NCBI RefSeq assembly: GCF_003600155.1 | Contig: NZ_QWLD01000003.1 | Span: forward strand, 1-64,000 | Length of the DNA stretch: 64,000 bases | Reading direction: 5' to 3' | From: Nesterenkonia muleiensis | Lineage (GTDB): Bacteria > Actinomycetota > Actinomycetes > Actinomycetales > Micrococcaceae | Shown here: positions 46,606 to 55,703 of the stretch, piece after piece | Layout of the letters: each line of letters opens with the position of its first letter | Position numbering within the stretch: position 1 is the first letter of the stretch | Program-made: the position numbers and the translations under genes | The notes under the pieces: model-generated | Database searches by the model: none | What the model was told of the DNA's origin: nothing | The model's input: only the letters and a program-made list of their open reading frames with translations

Positions 46606-47804
46606 AGGTCCTTGCCCGTGAAGGGCACCTGCTGATCGTCGGAGCCGGCCTAGCCGGCTATCACACCGCTCGTGGCGCCCGTCTCAACGGCCACACCGGA
46701 CCGATCACCATTCTGGGTGCGGAGAACCGCCCGGCCTACGACCGGCCCGCACTGAGCAAGGCGTATCTGACCGGGGCCGTGTCCGAGTCAGATCTGGCTC
46801 TGGACGATCCCGACCAGCCCTTGGACGTCCGGTGGGTGGCGGGGCTTCATGTCGCAGGTCTCTCCGAGCACCCGCTGGGAGTGCTCACCTCAGACGGTGA
46901 GTTCTGGGCCGCCGATGCCGTGGTGATCGCCACCGGCGCGGCAGCCCGCACCCTCCCGGAGACCAATCCCGGCGACGCCGCCGGACGGCCCTATGTGCTC
47001 CGCACCATGGACGACGCGCTGGCCCTGCGGGACATCTGCTTGGAAGGTCTCGAGGTCGCAGTTCTCGGCGGGGGATTCCTGGCGCTGGAGGCGGCCGCGA
47101 CCTGCACCCAGCGCGGGGCCAGCTCAGTCATCGTCGCTGCCGGAGAGGAATTCCCCGGGGCCCGCAGACTCAGCCTCCCAGTCGGCCAGGCACTGCGCGC
47201 CGCCCACGAGGCCCATGGGGTCGGCTTCGCCTCCTCAGCCCGCGCAGTGTCGGTGACCAGCACTGCCGCCGGCCACACAGTCCACCTCGGCGATGGCAGC
47301 GCAGTTGCCGCCGATATTGTCATCTGCGCCTGCGGGGCCGCGCCGGCCACCAGCTGGCTAGCCGGATCAGCGCTGAGACTCTCGCCCACCGGGGCCGTGC
47401 TCTGCGACGATTTCGGCGCCACCAGCATCCCCGGGGTGTGGGCTGCCGGCGACTGCAGCGAGTGGCAGTCCCAGTCCAAAGGTCTGCGCCCGGTTGGTCA
47501 CTGGCAGGAAGCGGTCGAGCAGGCCGCGGTGGTGGCCGCGGGGATCACCGGCGCCGAGCCCCAGCCGATGCAGGAGCCGTACTTCTGGTCCGATCAGTAC
47601 GACCTGATGCTGCAGGGGGCAGGCGCCATCGCCTCGGCAGATGAAGTGCGGATCATCAGCGGCTCGGTGACCACCGGAGACCTGCTGGTCAGCTACCTGC
47701 GCGAAGGAACCGAGATCGGCATCCTCGGATTCAACCGTCTGCGCGAAGTCAAGCGCTGGCGCAAGCAGCACCAGAGGAAGAAGGCCGCCGTGCTGGCCGC
47801 CTGA
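46602..47804 (+). CDS. Ferredoxin reductase (FAD/NAD, BphA4-like)
   Basis: NAD(P)H:ferredoxin reductase of 400 aa. The FAD loop LLIVGAGLAGYHTARGARLN, the NAD loop VAVLGGGFLALEAAATCTQR and the second FAD motif SIPGVWAAGDCSEWQSQ are in order, with the family segment RPAYDRPALSKAYLTGA. With the Rieske ferredoxin before it and the oxygenase after it, this makes a complete three-component oxygenase. Confidence 0.93.
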   Translation: MKVLAREGHLLIVGAGLAGYHTARGARLNGHTGPITILGAENRPAYDRPALSKAYLTGAVSESDLALDDPDQPLDVRWVAGLHVAGLSEHPLGVLTSDGEFWAADAVVIATGAAARTLPETNPGDAAGRPYVLRTMDDALALRDICLEGLEVAVLGGGFLALEAAATCTQRGASSVIVAAGEEFPGARRLSLPVGQALRAAHEAHGVGFASSARAVSVTSTAAGHTVHLGDGSAVAADIVICACGAAPATSWLAGSALRLSPTGAVLCDDFGATSIPGVWAAGDCSEWQSQSKGLRPVGHWQEAVEQAAVVAAGITGAEPQPMQEPYFWSDQYDLMLQGAGAIASADEVRIISGSVTTGDLLVSYLREGTEIGILGFNRLREVKRWRKQHQRKKAAVLAA

Positions 47805-47874
47805 GGGCACCACCGCATACCGCGCCGTCGTACCCACGTCTTCTGGGCCTGAAAGAGGAGGTTAGTCGCCACCT

Positions 47875-49032
47875 ATGATCATCGACCATCTGGAGGAGCC
47901 GCTCCCCGGCTCCAGCCTGCGCCCGACCCCTGCCGGCTCCGCCTACACCGATCCGGCCATCTTCGCCGCCGAACAGGCCGATATCTTCGAGCAGCTCTGG
48001 AACTGCGTGCTGCGAGCCGATTCAATCAGTACCGCAGGCGACTGGAAGAAGGTCACCGTTGGCCGCGAGGAGCTGATCATCGTCCGCACCCGCAGGGCCG
48101 GGATCCGCGCCTTCTACAACGTCTGCCAGCACCGCGGGATGCGAGTCTGCACCGGCGACGAGGGCCGGGCCAGGAAGCTGCAGTGCGGGTACCACGCCTG
48201 GACCTATGCCCTGGAGGGTGAGCTGGTGGCCGCCCCGAACCTCACAGCGATGCCGGATGTGGACCGCCGCGAATACGGGTTGAAACCGGTGCATCTCCGT
48301 GAATGGCTGGGCTACGTCTGGGTCTGCCTGGCAGCGCAGCCACCGGACTTCGACACGGAGGTCCTCGGCGAGGTCCGCACACGGTTCGGCGAGGTCGAGT
48401 CCATCGACAACTACGGAATCGAGCACCTGTTGCTGGGCGAGACCAAGACCTATGACGTGGCGGCCAACTGGAAACTGATCATCGAGAACTTCATGGAGTG
48501 CTACCACTGCGCGACCATCCACCCGGAGCTGACCGAGGTGATCCCTGAGTTCGCCGACGGGCTTGCCAGCCAGCGGAAGAACGGCGAGGTCCACGGGTCC
48601 AGCTTCGGCGAGGACATCCAGGGGTTCACCGTGGACGGCTCGGCCGGGGTGGCCGCTCTGCCGGCCATCGCCCCGGATCAGGACCGCAAGTACTACGCGA
48701 TCACCGTCAAGCCGCAGGTGTTCATCAACACCGTGCCTGACCATGTGATCGTTCACCGCATGTTCCCAGTCTCGCAGTCGCGCACCATCGTGGTCTGCGA
48801 CTGGCTCTTCCTGCCGGAGGTTATCCACCAGAGCCTTCCTATCGAGAAGTCAGTGGAGCTGTTCCACCGGGTGAATCAGCAGGATTTCGAGGCCTGTGAG
48901 CTGACCCAACCGTCGATGTCCTCGGCAGCCTATGCCGGCGGCGGCGCTTTGGTGCCCAGCGAGCATCATATTGAGGAGTTTCACACCTGGTGGCGGGAAC
49001 GGCTGAGGGGAGAGTCCAGAGTCGCCGCGTAG
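47875..49032 (+). CDS. Rieske non-haem iron oxygenase, probably glycine betaine monooxygenase
   Basis: Oxygenase alpha subunit of 385 aa. The Rieske ligands are C84, H86, C104 and H107 (NVCQHRGMRVCTGDEG, KLQCGYHAWTYALEGE). The mononuclear iron site is NFMECYHCATIHPELTE (H211, H216). The family includes GbcA-type betaine monooxygenases and stachydrine demethylases. With dimethylglycine and sarcosine enzymes on the same locus, betaine to dimethylglycine is the most likely reaction; a related N-methyl amine is the alternative. GAGGAGG lies upstream. Confidence 0.88.
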   Translation: MIIDHLEEPLPGSSLRPTPAGSAYTDPAIFAAEQADIFEQLWNCVLRADSISTAGDWKKVTVGREELIIVRTRRAGIRAFYNVCQHRGMRVCTGDEGRARKLQCGYHAWTYALEGELVAAPNLTAMPDVDRREYGLKPVHLREWLGYVWVCLAAQPPDFDTEVLGEVRTRFGEVESIDNYGIEHLLLGETKTYDVAANWKLIIENFMECYHCATIHPELTEVIPEFADGLASQRKNGEVHGSSFGEDIQGFTVDGSAGVAALPAIAPDQDRKYYAITVKPQVFINTVPDHVIVHRMFPVSQSRTIVVCDWLFLPEVIHQSLPIEKSVELFHRVNQQDFEACELTQPSMSSAAYAGGGALVPSEHHIEEFHTWWRERLRGESRVAA

Positions 49033-49041
49033 GCTGGGCTC

Positions 49042-50559
49042 ATGATCAGTGTGTTTGACCTTTTCAGTGTGGGGGTGGGGCCTTCGTCCTCGCATACGGT
49101 GGGGCCGATGCGGGCTGCCCGCCGGTTTGTGGCCGAGCAGTTGGTCGGCACAGCGCAGCTGGTCGGTACGGACCACTCGGCAGGCGCAGGGCAGTTGATC
49201 AGTACAGACAACGACGACGTCGCGGCTGCGCCCACTGACGCCACAGCTGCTGAGGTTGTCCGCCCGTCCCGGATAGGCCGGGTCGCTGGCATCCAGGTGG
49301 AGCTCTTCGGTTCGCTTTCGGCCACTGGTGCCGGGCATGGGACTTTTGATGCGATCCTGCTGGGCCTGGAGGGGTGGGCTGCTGAGGAGATATTGCCTGA
49401 GCAGGTCGATGAGCGTAAAGCAGTCATCGAGGCCACCGGGACTGTGCAGGTCGCCGCCCAGTTAGGTCAGCGGAGAGATGTGACTCTGCGGGTGGAGGAC
49501 TTCATCCAGCGTCCGCTGACGCATCTGGAGCGGCACTCCAACGCGATGATTCTGCGGGCGGTGGATGCCGACGATGAGCTGCTGGCTGAGGAGACCTACT
49601 ACTCGGTCGGCGGTGGGTTCGTGGTCGCTGACTCTGATGACCCGGAGGCTGGGCTGGAGCAGTCCCAGCAGGAGGCGCCTTATCCCTTCCGCACCTCGGC
49701 GGAGCTGATGGACCATTGCCGCCAGTCCGGGCTGCCGGTCTCTGAGGTGATGCTGGCCAATGAGTGCCTCCACCGCAGCCGGGATCAGGTGCTGGATGGG
49801 ATCTGGCATCTGTGGGAGGTGATGGAGGCTTCGAAGAACTCTGCGCTGAAGCGTGAGGGGCCGCTGCCCGGCGGGTTGAAGGTGCGTCGTCGTGCTCCTG
49901 ACTGGCATGCCAAGATGTGGGCTCAGGACCCGGAGCGGTCTCATGCCTTCTGGCAGGAGTGGGTGAATCTGGTCGCGCTGGCAGTCAATGAGGAGAATGC
50001 CTCCGGGGGCCGGGTGGTCACCGCCCCCACCAACGGGGCTGCCGGGATCATTCCGGCCGTGGGGTTCTACGCCACACACTACGGGCCTGGGGCCAGCTTT
50101 GCGGAGAAGACCCAGCTGCGCCGGATTGTGACCACCTATATGCTCACCGCCGCCGCAGTGGGGGTGCTGTACAAGGAGCAGGCCTCGATCTCCGGGGCTG
50201 AGGTCGGCTGTCAGGGTGAGGTCGGCTCGGCCTCTTCGATGGCGGCTGCGGGGCTCTGTGAGGTTCTCGGCGGGAGTCCGGCTCAGGTGGAGAACGCCGC
50301 GGAGATCGCCATGGAGCACAACCTGGGGCTGACCTGTGACCCGATCTCCGGGCTAGTCCAGGTGCCCTGCATTGAGCGCAACGCGATCGCGGCGACCAAG
50401 GCGGTCAACGCTGCCCGTATGGCGCTGATGGGTGACGGAGAGCACCGGGTCAGCCTGGACGAGGTGATCACCACGATGCGCGAGACCGGCAAGGACATGT
50501 CGCATAAGTACAAAGAGACCGCCCTGGGCGGACTCGCCGTCAACGTGGTGGAGTGCTGA
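49042..50559 (+). CDS. sdaA: L-serine dehydratase, single-chain iron-sulfur type
   Basis: L-serine ammonia-lyase of 505 aa, making pyruvate and ammonia. The beta domain opens [20 protein letters not shown]. The catalytic domain has [20 protein letters not shown] and [20 protein letters not shown], with the Cys residues for the 4Fe-4S cluster. Residues about 32-75 are an unusual insert with repeated QLVGT/QLIST. TAGGCT (49030-49035) ends 6 nt before the ATG, a leaderless-type promoter. After the betaine genes it would complete glycine, serine, pyruvate once serine is made by a hydroxymethyltransferase not in the window. Confidence 0.94.
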   Translation: MISVFDLFSVGVGPSSSHTVGPMRAARRFVAEQLVGTAQLVGTDHSAGAGQLISTDNDDVAAAPTDATAAEVVRPSRIGRVAGIQVELFGSLSATGAGHGTFDAILLGLEGWAAEEILPEQVDERKAVIEATGTVQVAAQLGQRRDVTLRVEDFIQRPLTHLERHSNAMILRAVDADDELLAEETYYSVGGGFVVADSDDPEAGLEQSQQEAPYPFRTSAELMDHCRQSGLPVSEVMLANECLHRSRDQVLDGIWHLWEVMEASKNSALKREGPLPGGLKVRRRAPDWHAKMWAQDPERSHAFWQEWVNLVALAVNEENASGGRVVTAPTNGAAGIIPAVGFYATHYGPGASFAEKTQLRRIVTTYMLTAAAVGVLYKEQASISGAEVGCQGEVGSASSMAAAGLCEVLGGSPAQVENAAEIAMEHNLGLTCDPISGLVQVPCIERNAIAATKAVNAARMALMGDGEHRVSLDEVITTMRETGKDMSHKYKETALGGLAVNVVEC

Positions 50560-50662
50560 GCTCGAAGAACGGAATCTGCACACTCTACTTTGCACAGAAC
50601 CGGGATTTTCCGCCTGTCATGCAAATCTGACTGTGCATTTCTGACCGGGAGTGGTTCCGATC

Positions 50663-50682
50663 TTCGCATCTGACGCTGCGAA
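50663..50682. terminator. Possible hairpin between convergent genes
   Basis: TTCGCA (50663-50668) and TGCGAA (50677-50682) form a 6-bp stem with an 8-nt loop, between sdaA and the convergent oxidoreductase gene. There is no clear T-run, so its role as a two-way terminator is uncertain. Confidence 0.25.
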
Positions 50683-51603
50683 TCATCGGGTCAGGTCAAT
50701 CAGGATCTTGCCGCGGGCCCCGCGCTGGTTGTGCTCCAGCGCATGGGCTGCCTGCTCCAGCGGGTAGGCGGTGTCGATGTCCACTGTCAGCCGGCCTTGG
50801 GCGCTCTTCTCCAGCAGGGTCCTCAGACGCGGACCGTCCGGCCGGACCCACACCCAGTGGCCGCCACGCTCCACAGCGGTCGGGTCGGCGATAGAGGCAA
50901 AGCGTCCGGACTCAGTCAGGACAGCCTCAGACTCCTCGGCCACTCCCCCAACGAGGTCCGCCACCGCGGTCACCCCCTCAGGCGCGATCAGCCGGACCCG
51001 CTCCGGCAGGCCATCCCCATAGGTCACAGGCTCCACACCGAGCTCCCGCAGCCGCTGGTGATTAGCCTCGGATGCTGTGCCGATCACCCTGGCGCCGACC
51101 TCCACGGCCAGCTGGCTGGCCAAATGCCCCACTCCGCCTGAGGCGGCGTGGATGAGCAGGGTGTCCTCTGCGGTGATGCCCAGCGTCTCCAGGGTGCGCA
51201 GCGCGGTGAGTCCGGCCAGCGGGAGTGCAGCGGCGGTGTCGAAGGTGACTCCCTCGGGAATGGCGGCCACATCGGCAGCACGGACCGAGACGCACTCGGC
51301 ATAGGTTCCGCCCTGCACATAGTCCTTGCGGGCATAGCTGGCCACGCGGTCACCTGGGGTGAGCTCAGGCACATCGGGGCCCACGGCTTCCACCACTCCG
51401 GCCACATCCCAGCCGGGAATCACCGGGAAGAAGGTGTCCATCATCGGGTCGAGTGCACCGGACATCAGCTTCCAGTCCACCGGGTTGACCGAGGCTCGCT
51501 CAGCCCGGATCAGCACCTCTCCGGGCCCTAGCTTCGGGGTCGGCAGGTCCTTCAGCTGGAGGGACTGCGGTTCGCCATACTCTGTATACGCCATAGCTCG
51601 CAT
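50683..51603 (-). CDS. NADP-dependent oxidoreductase, MDR family
   Basis: Zinc-free medium-chain reductase of 306 aa. The N-terminal GroES-like part has RAERASVNPVDWKLMSGAL, and the cofactor loop is LLIHAASGGVGHLASQLAVE. It resembles quinone or enone reductases; the substrate is unknown. It begins MRAMAYTEYGEPQ at 51603; the ATG three codons in (51594) is an equally possible start. Confidence 0.88.
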   Translation of the reverse strand: MRAMAYTEYGEPQSLQLKDLPTPKLGPGEVLIRAERASVNPVDWKLMSGALDPMMDTFFPVIPGWDVAGVVEAVGPDVPELTPGDRVASYARKDYVQGGTYAECVSVRAADVAAIPEGVTFDTAAALPLAGLTALRTLETLGITAEDTLLIHAASGGVGHLASQLAVEVGARVIGTASEANHQRLRELGVEPVTYGDGLPERVRLIAPEGVTAVADLVGGVAEESEAVLTESGRFASIADPTAVERGGHWVWVRPDGPRLRTLLEKSAQGRLTVDIDTAYPLEQAAHALEHNQRGARGKILIDLTR

Positions 51604-51702
51604 GTCCGAGGGAACAGGGCAGCACCGCTGAGCATTCCCGGCGACATGCGTGGCAGCCTCGCCGCACCATGCTCCCTCGCCTGGCTCTGCCGCGACTGTT
51701 GG

Positions 51703-51739
51703 ATTCTCTCCGCCTCCATCACGGACAGGAGGAGAGAAT
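51703..51739. repeat. Inverted repeat in divergent intergenic region
   Basis: ATTCTCTCC (51703-51711) and GGAGAGAAT (51731-51739) form a perfect 9-bp pair with a 19-nt loop, in the gap between the oxidoreductase and the GNAT gene. Its purpose is unknown. It ends 41 nt before the GNAT -10-like TAGGCT. Confidence 0.35.
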
Positions 51740-51792
51740 TCAACACTCGGCAGCTGAAACCGCCCAGACCTTCAATTGGATAGGCTCACAGA

Positions 51793-52338
51793 GTGACTTC
51801 TCCTGCCCTTCGCCGCCTCGCACTCGACGACGCCGAGGATGTACTCGCCGGGTTCACCGCCGATCCTGAGATGGAGCGGCAGGGCGAGGTGAAGGATCTG
51901 GAATCAGCGCAGACCTACATCCGGTTCCTGACCAACGCCGAGGAAGGCAACCACGGCTTTGCGGTGGATGTCAGCGACCGCTGCGCCGGCGTGGTCGGGA
52001 TCAACGGAGCCACCCGGCACAAGCTGGGCTGGTTCTTCTACTGGATGCACCCGGACTTCCGCGGCCAGGGACTGACGGCATCAGCAGCGGCGGCGGTGGC
52101 GAACTGGGCGCTGAGCAGCCGTGATTCCGGTGGCGGCGGTTTCGAGCGCCTGGAGCTCGGCCACCGGGTCAACAACCCGACCTCGGGCGCAGTGGCGCAG
52201 GCTGCCGGATTCATCCACGAGGGCACAGAGCGCAAGAAGTTCCTGGTCAATGGCGAACGCATCGACGTCTTCACCTACGGCCGTCTGGCCACCGATCCAG
52301 TGCCAGAGACTTCGCCATTGGGGCTCAAGGCCCCATGA
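51793..52338 (+). CDS. GNAT family N-acetyltransferase (RimJ/RimL-like)
   Basis: Acetyltransferase of 181 aa. The acetyl-CoA region is YWMHPDFRGQGLTASAAAAV, and LELGHRVNNPTSGAVAQAAG with FIHEGTERKKFLVNGERIDV matches ribosomal-protein/small-molecule acetyltransferases. The start is GTG; TAGGCT (51781-51786) ends 6 nt before it, a leaderless pattern. The next gene overlaps by ATGA. Confidence 0.88.
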   Translation: MTSPALRRLALDDAEDVLAGFTADPEMERQGEVKDLESAQTYIRFLTNAEEGNHGFAVDVSDRCAGVVGINGATRHKLGWFFYWMHPDFRGQGLTASAAAAVANWALSSRDSGGGGFERLELGHRVNNPTSGAVAQAAGFIHEGTERKKFLVNGERIDVFTYGRLATDPVPETSPLGLKAP

Positions 52339-52721
52339 ACGCACTCTATATCCGCTGGCAGGCGGCCCAGCCCAACCGTCACGGTCACAAGCCGGGTGTC
52401 TTCGCCCTGGTCAATGGACTGGCCAAGAGCGGGAGACTCAGTGATCAGGACTGGGCCTGGTGGCGAGCTTCGAACGACTGGTATAACGGCGCCTACACCA
52501 ATCCGGCTGATGTGGACCCTGATGTCTTCAACTCAACAGTGCATCCCGGTGCCGCCGCCTACTTCAAGCTCAGCGCCGCGCATCTTCTGGAGCGGGTCCC
52601 CGGGTACCTGAACCTGCTGGACAAACATGGCGTGGCCCACGAGTGTCTGCGCACATCTGCTCCCGGGCGCATCGTCTACGAGGATCAGGTACAGATCGTC
52701 GCGGTGAGGGAGAAGCCGTGA
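52335..52721 (+). CDS. Hypothetical protein with C-terminal HGV...EDxxQIV motif
   Basis: Unrecognised 128-aa soluble protein, rich in Trp in the middle (DQDWAWWRASNDWYNGAY). Its end, LDKHGVAHECLRTSAPGRI followed by VYEDQVQIVAV, closely resembles the end of the interrupted gene at 60510-60968. Both may share one uncharacterised family. It is coupled to the GNAT gene before it (ATGA) and to the HAD gene after it (GTGA). Confidence 0.6.
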   Translation: MNALYIRWQAAQPNRHGHKPGVFALVNGLAKSGRLSDQDWAWWRASNDWYNGAYTNPADVDPDVFNSTVHPGAAAYFKLSAAHLLERVPGYLNLLDKHGVAHECLRTSAPGRIVYEDQVQIVAVREKP

Positions 52722-53413
52722 TCATCACACCAGGAACCCGAGCGGTGCTGTTCGACTTAGACGGCACACTGATGGACCATGAAGGCGCCCGTGACGCCGC
52801 TCTGTTGTCCATGGTTTGCCGTGACCACGAGCCCACCGCTGACCAGTAGCACCGTTACCTCCAGTCCTGGAGAGATAACTCGGAGCTCCTCTACGAGAGC
52901 CACCTGGCCGGTGAACTCACCTTTGAGCAGCAGCGCCTCCAGCGTATCCTCCGTTTCTCCGAGGTCGCCGGGATCAGTGTGGAGAACGACGACGAGGCCT
53001 GGGCGCTGTTCCACGGCTACCAGCGGGAGTATCAGCGCTATTGGAGGGCCTTCGACGACGTCGCTGCGATCATTGCTCGCCTGGAGGAGGCCGGGCTGAG
53101 CATCGCCGTTGTCACCAACGGTCCTGAACAACAGCAGAAAGCCAAAGTCGCCCATCTCGGCTTGGGCCGCCTACCAGTGATCGCCTCCGGAGCCTTGGGA
53201 TTCAGCAAACCTGACCCACGTATTTTCAAAACCGCCTGTCAGGCTGTCGACCAGCCGGCAAAGAACTGCCTCATGGTCGGCGACAACCCTACAGCCGATG
53301 TGGTCGGCGCACAGGAGGCCGGACTCGGCGCGGTCCTGCTGGACCGACACGGGAACACCGGCAAAGCGCATGCCCGCCTCCCGGTGATCACCACCCTGGC
53401 CCATCTACGTTGA
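52718..53413 (+). pseudogene. HAD-family hydrolase interrupted by in-frame TAG
   Basis: The reading frame is a HAD phosphatase: AVLFDLDGTLMDHEGARDAA at the start, LSIAVVTNGPEQQQKAKVAH (motif II), ALGFSKPDPRIFKTACQAV (motif III Lys) and NCLMVGDNPTADVVGAQEAG (motif IV). An amber codon at 52847-52849 splits it after 43 codons. Both sides stay in the same frame and read as one protein of about 230 residues. CAG (Gln) or TGG (Trp) would restore it with one base. The downstream part lacks the nucleophile Asp, so it is probably inactive unless read through. Confidence 0.8.
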
Positions 53414-53464
53414 CTCTGCAAGACATGAGCGGTCCCCGTCCAGACATGATCAACGAGGACACTC

Positions 53465-54394
53465 TCAACGGTCGTCGTAGTCCCCAGGGTCGGCTACGAG
53501 CTCCACCTTAAAGCGCTCGGCGTTCTCCGCGAATGCCGCATAATAGTCGGGCCCTCCCGCGAATGGGTGCCGGTCCTCATAGAGCCGGTTCCAACCATGC
53601 CGTGAAAGTTCGTTCCACAGCGCGTCGACATCCTCACGAGTGCCGGCGTGGAAGGCCAGGTGGTTCAAGCCCGCGCCACGCCGATCATGGGCCGGCGAAT
53701 TCAACGTCTGCTCCAGAACTACATAGGTGTCACCGAGGATCCAGCTGATCCCTTCTGGCCATCGCTGATACTCCGTATAGCCCAACCGGTCCAGCAACCA
53801 CTCCCAGCTTGCTGTGGAACCTTCCACATCCAGCACTCGCAGCTCAATGTGATGCACGGTGCCAGAGACAATGCGCCGCGGCAGGTTCTCCAGTAGTTCT
53901 GACACAACGTCATCGACCGCACCGAATGCCGTGTCGATCACCATGTGCGGGTCAGTCCACGGCGCATAGTCGTGTTGACGTTGAACGACAGCCTCCCAAC
54001 TGGGTTCACCGACCTGCTCAAACCCACGGTTCCGGCCAACCAGCCGGCTCTGATGTGCGGTGTTGTCTGAGCAGATCAATACGACGAAGTGCAGCTCAGC
54101 GTCTGCGCCACGGGCAGCACGTCGCCAAGTCTCACGGGCCGGTTCGCTGTCGTTGACCGCGTCCACCACGACGTCGGTTCCCGCCCTGAGACTCGTCTCG
54201 GCAACGGCCCTTGCCGCCTCGTACGCCGCAACTCCGGCGGTCCAGCCGCGTTGAACACCGGAAGCCAATAGCGCCTCTTCCACCGCGTCGATCGACACAT
54301 GGACCGCCGACAGCGCAGCGGCCGCGCGTTCTGCCACAGCGCTCTTGCCGGTTCCCGGCAGTCCTGAGATCACGATCAACCGCGGGCACCTCAT
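53465..54394 (-). CDS. Fusion of a P-loop kinase domain and a VOC (glyoxalase-like) domain
   Basis: A 309-aa protein with two domains. Residues 1-180 are an AAA_33/zeta-like small-molecule kinase: LIVISGLPGTGKSAVAERAA (Walker A), AGTDVVVDAVNDSEPARETW and a lid-like RNRGFEQVGEPSWEAVVQRQ. Residues 190-305 are a VOC fold: HHIELRVLDVEGSTASWEWL, AGLNHLAFHAGTREDVDALW and FAENAERFKVELVADPGDY. The pairing suggests a kinase with a ligand-binding module, perhaps resistance-related, but the substrate is unknown. Its ATG overlaps the HIT gene stop. Confidence 0.82.
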   Translation of the reverse strand: MRCPRLIVISGLPGTGKSAVAERAAAALSAVHVSIDAVEEALLASGVQRGWTAGVAAYEAARAVAETSLRAGTDVVVDAVNDSEPARETWRRAARGADAELHFVVLICSDNTAHQSRLVGRNRGFEQVGEPSWEAVVQRQHDYAPWTDPHMVIDTAFGAVDDVVSELLENLPRRIVSGTVHHIELRVLDVEGSTASWEWLLDRLGYTEYQRWPEGISWILGDTYVVLEQTLNSPAHDRRGAGLNHLAFHAGTREDVDALWNELSRHGWNRLYEDRHPFAGGPDYYAAFAENAERFKVELVADPGDYDDR

Positions 54395-54813
54395 ACAAGC
54401 TCCCTGCGTATGGCCTCAGCTGAGGCCCGCAACGATTCTCTCGAGCGGCCCTCCCACAAAGCTTCCACAACGAACCCGTCCCCTTCATAGCGAGGAAAGA
54501 TGTGGAGATGCGAGTGGAAGATCTCCTGAAAGGCAGCCTCTCCATCGGCGAAGAACAGGTTGATTCCCTCACATCGCAGCTGGGAAGCTCTCAAGGCTCG
54601 AGCGATGCTCTGGGCAACACGCATCATGTGAGCGGCCGTCGCCTCAGGCAGATCAATCAGTCCGACGTGGTGGCGACGCGGAATGACAAGAACATGGCCA
54701 TCCGTCACGGGATTGATGTCCATGAACGCGATAACACCGTCGTCCTTCCACACAACATCAGACTCCGAGGGATCCTCAACAATCCCGCAGAATACGCAGT
54801 CCTGATTCTCCAT
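54391..54813 (-). CDS. HIT family hydrolase/transferase
   Basis: Histidine-triad protein of 140 aa. The motif FHSHLHIFPR holds H100, H102 and H104, and CVFCGIVEDPSESDVVWKDD is the usual N-terminus, with GHVLVIPRRHH. HIT proteins cleave nucleoside phosphoramidates or dinucleotides. TAGGCT (minus strand, 54821-54826) ends 7 nt before the ATG, so it is probably leaderless. It is first in a two-gene operon with the kinase-VOC fusion. Confidence 0.9.
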   Translation of the reverse strand: MENQDCVFCGIVEDPSESDVVWKDDGVIAFMDINPVTDGHVLVIPRRHHVGLIDLPEATAAHMMRVAQSIARALRASQLRCEGINLFFADGEAAFQEIFHSHLHIFPRYEGDGFVVEALWEGRSRESLRASAEAIRRELV

Positions 54814-54872
54814 GACGTCAAGCCTACGTCGGCATATTCCGCGATCCAGGCATCCTGCGTAGGATCGGGGCT

Positions 54873-55697
54873 ATGACAACGACGATTCAGCTCAACTCTG
54901 GTGCCCATATCCCGCAGATCGGGTTCGGGACCTCGCAGCTGGCAAAGCCTGCTGAATCTGTGGCTGAGGCGCTCAGGGCCGGTTATCGGCATATCGACAC
55001 TGCGCAGATGTATAAGAATGAGGCCGAAATCGGGCAGGGTCTTCGTGCTTCTGGGGTGTCCCGTGAGGAGGTCTTCGTCACCACTAAGCTCAACAATCCC
55101 CATCACGATCCCGCTGATGCGCACCGCACTTTCGCTGAGTCGTTGGAGCGGCTCGGCCTCGACTATGTGGACCTGTTCCTCATCCATTGGCCGATGCCGT
55201 TTCTGGAGATCGACTACGTGGACACCTGGAAGGCGGTGATCGAGCTGCTAGAGTCTGGCCGGACCAAGTCCATCGGTGTGTCGAACTTTCAGCCCGATCA
55301 TCTGGAGCGGATCATCGAGGCCACCGGGGTGGTCCCGGCAGTGAACCAGATCGAGGTCCACCCCTATTTCGCCAACAACGAGCTGCGCGAGTTTGCCAAG
55401 GCTCAGGGCATCGTCATCGAGTCCTGGAGCCCGCTGGGCAAGGGCGATGAATTCGGCGATCCGATCATCACAGAGCTTGCTGGGAAGCACGGCAAGACCC
55501 CAGCACAGGTGATTCTGGCCTGGCATCTCCAGCGCGGCGACGTCGTCATCCCCAAATCTGATACCCCGCACCGGATCAGTGAGAACCTGGAGACGCTGGG
55601 CTTCGACCTGCCGGAGCAGGACGTGGCCGCCATCGACTCCTTGGACAAAGGCGAGGAGGGCCGCCGCAGCCCGCACCCCAACGAAGTCGGCAAGTAG
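54873..55697 (+). CDS. Aldo/keto reductase
   Basis: NADPH-dependent reductase of 274 aa (AKR5/2,5-diketogluconate reductase-like). The catalytic tetrad is D42, Y47, K72 and H105 (GYRHIDTAQMYKNEAEIG, VTTKLNN, LFLIHWPMP). VIPKSDTPHRISENLE is the NADPH-binding end. TAGGAT (54860-54865) ends 7 nt before the ATG, a leaderless pattern. It diverges from the HIT gene with overlapping promoter space. Confidence 0.94.
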   Translation: MTTTIQLNSGAHIPQIGFGTSQLAKPAESVAEALRAGYRHIDTAQMYKNEAEIGQGLRASGVSREEVFVTTKLNNPHHDPADAHRTFAESLERLGLDYVDLFLIHWPMPFLEIDYVDTWKAVIELLESGRTKSIGVSNFQPDHLERIIEATGVVPAVNQIEVHPYFANNELREFAKAQGIVIESWSPLGKGDEFGDPIITELAGKHGKTPAQVILAWHLQRGDVVIPKSDTPHRISENLETLGFDLPEQDVAAIDSLDKGEEGRRSPHPNEVGK

Positions 55698-55703
55698 TCG
55701 CTG

